From Planotetraspora kaengkrachanensis (GTDB taxonomy: Bacteria > Actinomycetota > Actinomycetes > Streptosporangiales > Streptosporangiaceae): DNA of 64,000 bases. Shown one piece after another: positions 43,275 through 53,252 of this stretch (within the stretch, counting starts at the first letter, position 1; each line of letters opens with the position of its first letter). The stretch is taken from the NCBI RefSeq assembly GCF_016862895.1, contig NZ_BONV01000003.1, positions 124,001 through 188,000 on the forward strand, in the 5' to 3' direction. The notes beneath the pieces are model-generated. The model ran no database searches. It had not been told where the DNA came from and worked only from the letters and a program-made list of their open reading frames with translations. The position numbers were made by a program, and so were the translations under genes.

Positions 43275-44561
43275 ATGACCGCTTCATCCCCCAGCGGTAA
43301 CGAGACCCATGCTAAATCCGGCCGGCCAGTTCCACACCGGCGAGGCCGAGGCTTGAAGGCGGTGGCGCTGGGCGTCGTGGCGGCTCTGGCGCTCGCGGCC
43401 TGCGGAACGCGCCCGTCGGAGTCGGCCGCGGCCGGCGACACGAGCAAGCCGATCGTGGTGGGCATCTCCCTCCCCCTGACCGGCGACTTCGCCCAGCCCG
43501 GCAGCGAGGCCAAGCGTGGCTACGAGGTCTGGCGCGACATGGTCAACGCCAAGGGCGGCGTCCTCGGGCGCAAGGTCGAATTGAAGATCACCGACGACGC
43601 GAGCAACCAGGACACCGTCGTCGCCGACTACACCAAACTGATCACGCAGGACAAGGTCGACCTGCTCCTGGGCACGTTCTCCTCCCTGCTCAACTACGCC
43701 GCCTCGGCCGTGGCCGAGAAGAACGGCATGGTCTTCGTGGAGCCCGCGGGCGGCGCCCCCAACATGTTCGAGCGCAACTTCAAGTACCTCTTCTTCGCCC
43801 AGCAGGCGACCGCGCCCCACCAGGCCGACGTGTTCGTGAACTGGATCAAGTCGCTCCCCGAGGCCGACCGTCCGAAGACGGCGGCCTACCCGACCCAGGA
43901 CGACCCCTTCGCCAAGCCGGTGATCGAGTCGATGCAGAAGCAGCTCGAGGCCCTCGGCGTGCAGACGGTGTACAGCGAGGTCTACCCCGCGGACGCCACG
44001 AACTTCCAGACGATCGCCAGCAACCTGGCCGCCAAGAAGCCCGACCTGGTCGCGCAGGGCGCGGTGTTCGAGGACGGCGTGGGGCTGGTCCGCAGCCTCA
44101 AGCAGCTGAACTTCTCGCCGAAGGTCCTGTTCCAGACCTCCGCTCCGAGCAACGCCGGCCAGTACAGCGACGCCGTCGGCCTGGACAACACCGAGGGCGT
44201 CTTCTACACGGTCAGCTGGAACGAGAAGGCCACCACGCCGCTGAACGCCGACTTCGTCGCCGCGTACAAGAAGGCCTACAACGCCGATCCCGCCGAGGAC
44301 GCGGCCGACGCGTTCGCCGCCGCCCAGGTCCTGCAGACCGCGGCAGAGAAGGTCGGCTCGATCGACCAGGACAAGATCCGGGACTGGCTGCACGCCAACA
44401 CCGTCGACACCATCCTCGGTCCCCTGTCGTGGGAGGCGACGGGCGAGCCGAAGGGCCAGTTCCTGCTCGCCCAGTGGCAGTCAGGAAAGGTCGAGGTCGT
44501 GGCGCCGTCCGACGTGGCGACGTCCACCACCGTCGTCAACCCCAAGCCCGCCTGGAAGTGA
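43275..44561 (+). CDS. Branched-chain amino acid-type ABC transporter substrate-binding lipoprotein
   Basis: 428 residues from the ATG at 43275 (GGAGGG just upstream). The signal peptide ends in the lipobox ALAAC. The LivK-like periplasmic-binding fold type I is clear: VVGISLPLTGDFAQPGSEAK, VNAKGGVLGRKVELKITDDA, QDKVDLLLGTFSSLLNYAAS and VFVEPAGGAPNMFERNFKY. Liv-type systems also carry amides, aromatic acids and other small acids, so the ligand need not be an amino acid. First gene of a four-gene import operon under the LacI-type operator. Confidence 0.92.
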   Translation: MTASSPSGNETHAKSGRPVPHRRGRGLKAVALGVVAALALAACGTRPSESAAAGDTSKPIVVGISLPLTGDFAQPGSEAKRGYEVWRDMVNAKGGVLGRKVELKITDDASNQDTVVADYTKLITQDKVDLLLGTFSSLLNYAASAVAEKNGMVFVEPAGGAPNMFERNFKYLFFAQQATAPHQADVFVNWIKSLPEADRPKTAAYPTQDDPFAKPVIESMQKQLEALGVQTVYSEVYPADATNFQTIASNLAAKKPDLVAQGAVFEDGVGLVRSLKQLNFSPKVLFQTSAPSNAGQYSDAVGLDNTEGVFYTVSWNEKATTPLNADFVAAYKKAYNADPAEDAADAFAAAQVLQTAAEKVGSIDQDKIRDWLHANTVDTILGPLSWEATGEPKGQFLLAQWQSGKVEVVAPSDVATSTTVVNPKPAWK

Positions 44562-44573
44562 CGGCGGCCCCAG

Positions 44574-45448
44574 ATGACACATCTAGTCCAGGCGATCGCA
44601 CTGGGCCTGTTGATCGGGGGGGTCTACGCGCTCATGGCGTCCGGACTCACCCTGATCTTCGGGGTCATGCGGATCATCAACATCGCGCAAGGCGCCTTCC
44701 TCATCCTGGTGGCGATGCTCACGTGGTGGCTGTGGCACGAGACCGGGATCGACCCGATCCTCGCGTCGGTGGTCACCACCCCACTCATGTTCGGCTTCGG
44801 CTGGGTGGCCTACCGTCTCCTGCTGTCGCGTATCCGGGGCTCCTCGGCCTCCATGTCGGTCCTGCTGACCTTCGGCTTCGCGCTGGTCATCGAGGGCGTC
44901 CTGAACATCACAGCGGGCAACAAGTTCAAGTCGGCCACGCCGTCGTACTTCGAGGAGTCGTTCCGCGTGGGGGCGATCTCCCTGCCCAAGGCGCAGGTCT
45001 TCGGCTTCCTCGCGGCCATGGCCGTCCTCGGCGTCCTGTACTTCGTGCTGACCAGGACGTGGACCGGGCGGGCGATCCGGGCCGCGACGCAGAATCCCTC
45101 GGGCGCGGCGCTCGTCGGGGTGGGCGCCACCGGCACGGCCGCCCTGGCGTTCGCCATCGGCAGCGCCACGACGGGCGTGGGCGGATCCATCCTGTCCGTG
45201 CTGTATCCCTTCTTCCCCGCGTCGCACTATGACTGGATCTCCCGGCTGCTCGGCATCGTGGTCCTCGGCGGGATGGGGAGCCTGCCTGGCGCCCTCATCG
45301 GCGCGGGCATCCTGGGGCTGGCCGAGACCCTGACCGCCACCTACGGGTCGCTGAACTGGTCCACGCTGGTCTTCTACATCGTGATCATGGTCGTCCTGCT
45401 GTTCCGCCCACAGGGGCTGTTCGGCGCCAAGCTGCGCGAGGACACGGT

Positions 45449-45452
<4 letters not shown>
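44574..45452 (+). CDS. Branched-chain amino acid-type ABC transporter permease, LivH type
   Basis: 292 residues and about eight membrane segments. LivH signatures: IALGLLIGGVYALMASGLTL, MRIINIAQGAFLILVAMLTW, GRAIRAATQNPSGAALVGVG and RLLGIVVLGGMGSLPGALIG. It follows the binding-protein gene by 12 bases and overlaps the next gene by ATGA. Confidence 0.94.
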
Positions 45453-47356
<1,904 letters not shown>

Positions 47357-47357
47357 C

Positions 47358-48128
47358 GTGCTGTCCCTGAAGGGAGTCGTCGCGGGATACGGCGGAGGCA
47401 GCGTGCTCCAGGGCGTCGACCTGGAGTGCGCGCCGCAGACGATCACGTGCATCGTCGGGCCCAACGGCGCGGGGAAGTCGACCGTGCTCCGCGTCATCAG
47501 CGGGCTGCTCAAGCCGAGCAGCGGCGAGATCTCCATGAACGGCGAGGCGATCGCCGACCGCTCGCCCGACGAGATCCTCCGCAGGGGGATCACCCAGGTG
47601 CCGCAGTCGCACGCGCTGTTCCCCACCATGTCGGTCAGGGAGAACGTCCTGATGGGCGGCTACCTGATCCGCAAGCAGCGGGCGCTGCTGCGCGAGCGGC
47701 TCGACATGGTCCTGGAGCGCGTCCCCATCGTGGCCGCCCGGGGAGGAGACAACGCCGGGAACCTCAGCGGCGGCCAGCGCCGCATGGTGGAGATCGCGCG
47801 CTGCCTCATGCTGGACCCCAAGCTGATCCTGCTCGACGAGCCGTCGCTGGGGCTCGACCCGCGCAGCCTGGCGGGGGTGGCCGGCCTGATCAACGAGCTC
47901 AACCAGGCGGGCACGACGGTGTTGCTGGTCGAGCAGAACGTACGGCTCGGGCTCGGCCTGGCCACCCACGGCGTGGTCATGGAGGGCGGCAAGGTACGGC
48001 TCACCGGCACGGCCACCGCGATCAAGGACGACCCGGAGATCGCGTCGCTGTACCTCGGCGGCGCGAGCGGGTCGTCCGCGGACGGCCGGTCGTCCGGAGG
48101 CCCGAAGACGGAGACGACCAGCGTCTGA
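47358..48128 (+). CDS. Branched-chain amino acid-type ABC transporter ATP-binding protein, LivF type
   Basis: 256 residues from the GTG at 47358, one base after the previous stop. Walker A VGPNGAGKSTVLRVISGLL, signature LSGGQRRMVEIARCLM, Walker B LILLDEPSLGLDP and H-loop-region VEQNVRLGLGLATHG, as in LivF. Residues 228-256 are a Ser/Gly/Lys-rich tail. Last gene of the Liv operon; a hairpin follows directly. Confidence 0.94.
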   Translation: MLSLKGVVAGYGGGSVLQGVDLECAPQTITCIVGPNGAGKSTVLRVISGLLKPSSGEISMNGEAIADRSPDEILRRGITQVPQSHALFPTMSVRENVLMGGYLIRKQRALLRERLDMVLERVPIVAARGGDNAGNLSGGQRRMVEIARCLMLDPKLILLDEPSLGLDPRSLAGVAGLINELNQAGTTVLLVEQNVRLGLGLATHGVVMEGGKVRLTGTATAIKDDPEIASLYLGGASGSSADGRSSGGPKTETTSV

Positions 48129-48147
48129 CCGGGCGGTGGGCCCGGTC
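48127..48147. terminator. Bidirectional hairpin between convergent genes
   Basis: GACCGGGC-GGTGG-GCCCGGTC, an 8-bp perfect stem with a 5-base loop, starting inside the stop codon of the LivF gene and followed 14 bases later by the end of the convergent FAD oxidoreductase gene. Confidence 0.6.
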
Positions 48148-48161
48148 GGACGCCGGTCGGC

Positions 48162-49730
48162 TCAGATCGGGCCCATCACCTTCGCGGGATCCATCCCGAG
48201 GTCGGTCAGCACGGTGCGGGCGGCGTTGCGCCCGGGCCTGCCGGAGACCGATCCCCCGGGGTGGGTCGTGGCGCCGGTGAGGAACAGGCGGGGAATGGAA
48301 GATCGGTACGAGAGCCAGCCGGGGATCACCTCCCCGGACGGCGTCAGGAACTCACCACCGTGGCAGGAGCCACCGAGGTTGTGCACGTTGTGCGCGGCGA
48401 CGTCGACCGGCGACTCCGCGCGCATCGCGAGGATGTTCTCCGGTTCGAGCCCTGTGGTCCTGGAGCGGACCAGGGCGATCAGCGCCTCGGCGTGCTCGTC
48501 CTTGCTCTCCGCCCACGAGCGGCCGTCCGCCCGTTCGTACGGCGCGATCGTGAGGATCTTGAACGTGGCGCCCCCGTCCGGCGCGCGGCCGGGATCGACC
48601 ACGGTCTGGTCGACCACGAGCAGCCAGGGGTCGGCGGCGTCGGGCACTCCGCGCTCGAAGGCCTCCATCTGGCGGGCGATGCCCTCCGCGGTGCCGAACC
48701 CCGCCGCGGCGCTCGCGACCGGCCCGCCCTTCGTGGTGACGGCGATGTCGCGGCGCAGCGCGGCGTGGACGGCGAAGACGCTGAGCCCCGGCCGCCAGGT
48801 GTCCCTGGCCTGTGCGAGGTCGGCGGGGACGTCGGCGCCGGCGAGCATTCCGGCGAGGCGGGCCAGATGGGCGCTGGAGACCACCGCCTCCCGGGCACGG
48901 ACCTCGCGGCCGTCGGCCGTGCGGACCGCGACGGCGCGGCCCGCCTCGACCTCGACGGAGGAGACCGGCGCCGAGCAGACGACCCGGCCGCCGTGCGCCT
49001 CTATCTGGCGGATCAGCGCCCGGGGCAGCGCGCTCGACCCCCCGATCGGGGTGGTCCAGCCGAAGTTGAGACGGCCCGCCGTGATCGAGGCGGGCAGGAC
49101 GCCGGTGCCCGGCCTGCGCGGGTCCTGGATGGTCGCCAGCGACAGCCACAACATGAAGGAGCGGATGACCGGGTTCCCGAACCGCTCGTGCACGACGTCC
49201 CACGCGGACCGGCGGCGCAGAGCCCGGTATCGCCCGGCCGCGCCGCCGTCACCAGGGGGCAGGTCAGAGCTCCATCTGGCGTGCTCGGCGGCCAGGCCGT
49301 CCGACCACTCCCCCATCAGCCGCCGGAAGGCGTCCGCGTCGGCGCGGGACCAGCGGGCGATCTCGTCGGCGGTGGCGCCGAGGTCGCGGCGCATCACCAG
49401 AGCGTCGCCGTCGGCCTGGGGCAGCACGACGGCGGGGTCGGTCATCGTGTACTCGAGCCCGTACGCGCCGAGCAGGCCGAGCTCGTCGTCTCTGATCAGC
49501 GGGTTGGACTGGATCAGCACGTGCGCGCTCGAGCACGAGTCGTGCGCGAAGCCCGGCAGCGTGAGCTCCTCGGTGACGGTGTCGCCGCCGGGGACGTCCC
49601 TCGCCTCGAGGACGAGCACCTCCAGCCCGGCCGCCGCCAGGTATCCCGCGCAGACCAGCCCGTTGTGGCCCGCACCGACGACGACCACGTCGGCCGAGCC
49701 GGGCAGGTCGTTTCCGTTCACCACATCCAT
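48162..49730 (-). CDS. FAD-dependent oxidoreductase, PYROXD2/phytoene-desaturase-like
   Basis: 522 residues from the ATG at 49730 (TGAGG nine bases upstream); a longer frame start at 49817 lies in the operator. The FAD motif VVVVGAGHNGLVCAGYLAA and EARDVPGGDTVTEELTLPGF are as in PYROXD2-like members of the amine oxidase/desaturase superfamily, and the C-terminal FAD contact is LFLTGATTHPGGSVSGRPGRNAA (quoted in part). HNVHNLGGSCHGGEFL near the end is typical. Substrates of this group are poorly known. It is divergent from the alpha/beta hydrolase gene and shares its LacI-type operator. Confidence 0.85.
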   Translation of the reverse strand: MDVVNGNDLPGSADVVVVGAGHNGLVCAGYLAAAGLEVLVLEARDVPGGDTVTEELTLPGFAHDSCSSAHVLIQSNPLIRDDELGLLGAYGLEYTMTDPAVVLPQADGDALVMRRDLGATADEIARWSRADADAFRRLMGEWSDGLAAEHARWSSDLPPGDGGAAGRYRALRRRSAWDVVHERFGNPVIRSFMLWLSLATIQDPRRPGTGVLPASITAGRLNFGWTTPIGGSSALPRALIRQIEAHGGRVVCSAPVSSVEVEAGRAVAVRTADGREVRAREAVVSSAHLARLAGMLAGADVPADLAQARDTWRPGLSVFAVHAALRRDIAVTTKGGPVASAAAGFGTAEGIARQMEAFERGVPDAADPWLLVVDQTVVDPGRAPDGGATFKILTIAPYERADGRSWAESKDEHAEALIALVRSRTTGLEPENILAMRAESPVDVAAHNVHNLGGSCHGGEFLTPSGEVIPGWLSYRSSIPRLFLTGATTHPGGSVSGRPGRNAARTVLTDLGMDPAKVMGPI

Positions 49731-49774
49731 CGACGCCTCACCAGTTTTCCCATCGGGATTAAACGGTTGATTCC

Positions 49775-49817
49775 TTGACAGTTCACCCACAATGAGCGAG
49801 ATTGCACTCGTTTGCAA
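49775..49817. promoter_or_regulatory. Shared operator of the divergent hydrolase and FAD oxidoreductase promoters
   Basis: Rightward: TTGACA (49775-49780), 17 bases, GAGATT (49798-49803), operator GCACTCGTTTGC (49804-49815) on the RNA start. Leftward: TTGCAA (49812-49817), 17 bases, CATTGT (49794-49789), so the same operator overlaps its -35. One bound repressor could shut both genes. Confidence 0.55.
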
Positions 49818-49838
49818 GACGCCAGAAAGCAGGATGAC

Positions 49839-50897
49839 ATGGACGATCGAGTCGCCTCAGCCATCGCCAACTGGGGCCCCCGATTCACCACGAACGGTGT
49901 GACGGTCCACGACTTCCAACGGGTCACGCGAGGCCTGGAGAACTGGGCCGACTGGTGTTCGGCCTGGTCGAAGGTCGCCACCGAGCACGAGAACCTCGGC
50001 CGTGACGCCCTCGCGGCCGAGCGGTTCCTGTCCGCGGGCCAGCACCTCTCACGCGCCGCCGTCTACTACCACTTCGCGAAGTTCGTCTTCGTCGAGGACC
50101 TCGACCAGATGCGGGAGGCGCACGGCCGTGCCGTCGCCTGCCTGAACGACGCCCTGCCGTACCTCAGCCCCGCCGGCCGGCGGATCGAGATCGACTTCGA
50201 GGGGACCACGCTGCCCGGCGTGCTCCGGCTCCCCGCCGGAACCGGACCGCACCCCGTGGTGCTCATGTTGTCGGGCCTGGACTCGACCAAGGAGGAGCTG
50301 CGCTCGACCGAGGACACCTTCCTCGAGCGCGGGCTCGCCACCTTCAGCGTGGACGGCCCGGGCCAGGGTGAGGCCGAGTACGACCTGCCCATCAGGGGCG
50401 ACTGGTCCCTTCCCGGCAAGGCGATCCTGGACGCCCTGGCCGCCGAGCCGGACATCGACGAGAACCGGATCGCGGTCTGGGGGGTCAGCCTGGGCGGCTA
50501 CTACGCGCCCCGGGTCGCCGCCGCGGCCGGCGACCGGGTCAAGGCCTGCGTCGCGCTGGCCGGGCCGTACAACTTCGGGGACTGCTGGGACGGGCTCCCG
50601 CTGCTCACGCGGCAGACGTTCCAGGTCAGGTCGGGCGCAGGCTCACAGGAGGAGGCCCACGCCATCGCCTCGACCCTGAACCTGGACGGATCGGCGGAGA
50701 ACATCAGCGCACCGCTGCTCATCGTCTTCGGGCGCAAGGACCGCCTCATCCCCTGGCCGCACGCGGAGCGCCTCGCGTCCACGGCCGGCGGCGACACCGA
50801 GCTGCTCATGCTCGAAGAGGGCAACCACGGCTGCGCGGACCTCGCTCCGTGGCACCGTCCCTACACCGCGGACTGGGTGGCCGACCGGCTTCGCTGA
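49839..50897 (+). CDS. Alpha/beta hydrolase, FrsA / dihydroxypseudooxynicotine hydrolase-like
   Basis: 352 residues from the ATG at 49839 (AGG six bases upstream). The first 115 residues form a helical cap (AAERFLSAGQHLSRAAVYYHF, FVFVEDLDQMREAHGRAVAC), as in C-C bond hydrolases such as 2,6-dihydroxypseudooxynicotine hydrolase and in FrsA-like esterases. The hydrolase core has VVLMLSGLDSTKEELRSTED, nucleophile elbow IAVWGVSLGGYYAPR (Ser), acid in LLIVFGRKDRLIPW (Asp) and His in LEEGNHGCADLAPW. A complete triad is therefore present. The substrate is unknown; the regulon context suggests cleavage of a side chain whose fragment goes on to an aldehyde. Confidence 0.82.
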   Translation: MDDRVASAIANWGPRFTTNGVTVHDFQRVTRGLENWADWCSAWSKVATEHENLGRDALAAERFLSAGQHLSRAAVYYHFAKFVFVEDLDQMREAHGRAVACLNDALPYLSPAGRRIEIDFEGTTLPGVLRLPAGTGPHPVVLMLSGLDSTKEELRSTEDTFLERGLATFSVDGPGQGEAEYDLPIRGDWSLPGKAILDALAAEPDIDENRIAVWGVSLGGYYAPRVAAAAGDRVKACVALAGPYNFGDCWDGLPLLTRQTFQVRSGAGSQEEAHAIASTLNLDGSAENISAPLLIVFGRKDRLIPWPHAERLASTAGGDTELLMLEEGNHGCADLAPWHRPYTADWVADRLR

Positions 50898-50960
50898 CCG
50901 CCTGGCGCGTCGGGGCCGAAGGGCGTCTGACCATCGGCCCCGACCGTGAGCGGCCTCATA

Positions 50961-51006
50961 TTGACAGCGATATGATCAGCTCCTACTTTGAACAGCAAAC
51001 GATTGC
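50961..51006 (+). promoter_or_regulatory. Promoter and operator of the dehydrogenase-M24-ALDH operon
   Basis: TTGACA (50961-50966), exactly 17 bases, TACTTT (50984-50989), and operator GCAAACGATTGC (50995-51006) on the expected RNA start. This is the best -35 to -10 pair in the window, and the start codon follows at 51020 with AGAGG between. Confidence 0.7.
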
Positions 51007-51019
51007 AGAGGCGGACCAG

Positions 51020-51985
51020 ATGACTGATTCGACTACGGACGCTTCCGGCCCCAGGGTCGGCTGGATCGGAACCGGCCGCATGGGTGTCGCGATGGCGGAG
51101 CGGCTCGCCAAGGCCGGCGTAGACCTCACCGCCTGGAACCGCACCCTCGCGAAGGCGGAACCGCTCAGGGAGCACGGCGCCGCCGTGTGCGAGGCCGTCG
51201 CCGACCTCAGGGACAGGGACGTCGTGTTCACGATGGTCTCCACGTCGGCCGATCTCGAGACGGTGCTGTTCGGCGAGGGCGGCCTGCTCGTGGGCGACCA
51301 GCTGCCCGGCGCGGTCGTCGACTGCTCCACGATCTCCACCGAGGCGTCGGCCGCGGTCCGCGCCGCCTGCGACGAGCGGGGCGTCGACTACCTCGCCGCC
51401 CCGGTCAGCGGGAACGGCAAGGTCGTCAAGTCCGGGAACCTGAGCCTGGTCGTCTCCGGACCCGAGGCGACCTACGACAAGGTGGCGCACCTGCTGGGGC
51501 ACATCGGCAGGTCGGTCACCTACGTGGGAGAGGGCGACCTCGCCCGCCTGGTGAAGATCGCGCACAACCTGATGCTCGGCGTGGTCACCCAGTCGCTGGC
51601 CGAGATCACCGTCCTGGTCGAGAAGGGCGGAGTCTCGCGGCACGCCTTCCTCGAGTTCCTCAACAACAGCGTCATGGGCTCGACGTTCACCCGCTACAAG
51701 TCCCCGGCGTTCGTGAACCTCGACTACACCCCGACGTTCACGCCGATCCTGTTGCGCAAGGACTTCGACCTCGGCCTGGCCGCCGCGCGCGCCCTCGACG
51801 TGCCGATGCCGGTCACGGCGATCACGGCCCAGATGGTGCAGGCCAGCGTCGGCAGCGGCCGGGTGGACGAGGACTTCTCGATCCTGCTCGACCTCCAGGC
51901 CGCCGCCTCCGGCATCGAGCTCAAGCCCGAGAGCGTCCACGTCGACGACGGCCTCGGCACCCCGCGTGAGGACGGCCGGTCATGA
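51020..51985 (+). CDS. NAD(P)-dependent beta-hydroxyacid dehydrogenase (HIBADH family)
   Basis: 321 residues from the ATG at 51020 (AGAGG eight bases upstream, and directly after the operator). Cofactor loop VGWIGTGRMGVAMAERLAKA; substrate loop LAAPVSGNGKVVKSGNLSLV, the DAPVSGG-like motif with Asn replacing Gly; catalytic Lys in LARLVKIAHNLMLGVV. These mark the 3-hydroxyisobutyrate dehydrogenase family, which oxidises or reduces beta-hydroxyacids or imines. First gene of a three-gene operon; it overlaps the M24 gene by ATGA. Confidence 0.88.
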   Translation: MTDSTTDASGPRVGWIGTGRMGVAMAERLAKAGVDLTAWNRTLAKAEPLREHGAAVCEAVADLRDRDVVFTMVSTSADLETVLFGEGGLLVGDQLPGAVVDCSTISTEASAAVRAACDERGVDYLAAPVSGNGKVVKSGNLSLVVSGPEATYDKVAHLLGHIGRSVTYVGEGDLARLVKIAHNLMLGVVTQSLAEITVLVEKGGVSRHAFLEFLNNSVMGSTFTRYKSPAFVNLDYTPTFTPILLRKDFDLGLAAARALDVPMPVTAITAQMVQASVGSGRVDEDFSILLDLQAAASGIELKPESVHVDDGLGTPREDGRS

Positions 51986-53226
51986 CATCAGCGATTCCGA
52001 TGCCCGCCCCCGGGCACATGGGCGTCGACTACGAGCAGCGGGTCGACTTCGGCAGGCTCAGGGACTACCGGCTGAGCCGGGCCAGGGCGTCGCTCGAGGC
52101 CAGCGAGTGCGGCGCCTTCCTGCTCTTCGACTTCTACAACATCCGCTACGTCACCCAGACCTGGATCGGCGGCGCCCTCGGCGACAAGATGACCAGGTAC
52201 GCGCTGCTCACGCGGGGCGGCGAGCCCATGTTGTGGGATTTCGGGTCGGCGGCACGCCACCACCGGCTCTACAGCCCATGGCTCGACCCGGCCAACTGCC
52301 ACGCGGGCATGCTCGGGCTCCGCGGCGCGATCGCGCCGACGGCGGGGCTGATGGAGGACGCGGTCCGCCAGATCAAGGGACTCCTCGAGGACGCGGGCCT
52401 CGCGGACGCCCCGGTCGGGGTGGACATCGTCGAGCCGGCGTTCCTGTTCGAGATGCAGCGCCAGGGCCTGAAGGTGGTCGACGCGCAGCAGCTGATGCTC
52501 GACGCCCGGCAGATCAAGTCGTCCGACGAGATCATGCTGCTCACCCAGGCCGCCGCCATGGTCGACGGCGTCTACCAGGACATCGTCGAGGCCCTCAAGC
52601 CCGGCATCCGCGAGAACGAGATCGTGGCCCTGGCCAACAAGCGCCTCTACGAGATGGGCTCCGACCAGGTCGAAGCGATCAACGCGGTGAGCGGCGAGCG
52701 GTGCAACCCGCACCCGCACAACTTCTCCGACCGGCTGATCCGCCCGGGCGACCAGGCGTTCTTCGACATCATCCATTCCTTCAACGGCTACCGCACCTGC
52801 TACTACCGGACGTTCAGCGTCGGCAGCGCGACCCCGAGCCAGCGGGACGCCTACACCAAGGCGCGAGAATGGATGGACGCCTCGATCCGCATGATCAAGC
52901 CAGGCGTGGGCACCGACCAGGTGGCCGCCGTGTGGCCCGAGGCGACCGAGTTCGGCTTCGAGAACGAGATGGCCGCCTTCGGCCTCCAGTTCGGCCACGG
53001 CCTGGGGCTGGGTCTGCACGAACGGCCGATCATCTCGAGGCTCAACAGCATGCGGGAGCCGGTCGAACTCCAGGTCGGCATGGTGTTCGCCCTGGAGACC
53101 TACTGCCCCGCCAGCGACGGCTTCTCGGCTGCGAGGATCGAGGAGGAGGTCGTCGTCACACCCGATGGTGGGCGCATCCTCACCCTGTTCCCGGCCCAGG
53201 ACCTGGTCGTCGCCAACCCGTACTGA
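51982..53226 (+). CDS. M24-fold (creatinase/DddP/aminopeptidase P-like) hydrolase or lyase with altered metal site
   Basis: 414 residues. The N-terminal creatinase-type domain (RDYRLSRARASLEASECGAF, LLFDFYNIRYVTQTW) precedes the pita-bread domain. Expected metal ligands: Asp262 in AFFDIIHSFNGYR, a second Asp that is Cys273 here (GYRTCYYRT where peptidases have GYxSDITRT), His339 (FGHGLG), Glu372 (ALETY) and Glu388 (RIEEEVVV). Losing one Asp argues against a normal dinuclear peptidase and for a creatinase-like or DddP-like enzyme that cleaves a C-N or C-S bond. The N-terminal words resemble DddP. It is the middle gene of the operon, 26 bases before the aldehyde dehydrogenase. Confidence 0.82.
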   Translation: MTSAIPMPAPGHMGVDYEQRVDFGRLRDYRLSRARASLEASECGAFLLFDFYNIRYVTQTWIGGALGDKMTRYALLTRGGEPMLWDFGSAARHHRLYSPWLDPANCHAGMLGLRGAIAPTAGLMEDAVRQIKGLLEDAGLADAPVGVDIVEPAFLFEMQRQGLKVVDAQQLMLDARQIKSSDEIMLLTQAAAMVDGVYQDIVEALKPGIRENEIVALANKRLYEMGSDQVEAINAVSGERCNPHPHNFSDRLIRPGDQAFFDIIHSFNGYRTCYYRTFSVGSATPSQRDAYTKAREWMDASIRMIKPGVGTDQVAAVWPEATEFGFENEMAAFGLQFGHGLGLGLHERPIISRLNSMREPVELQVGMVFALETYCPASDGFSAARIEEEVVVTPDGGRILTLFPAQDLVVANPY

Positions 53227-53252
53227 GTCCTGCCACGCGAAAGGCGTTTCCG

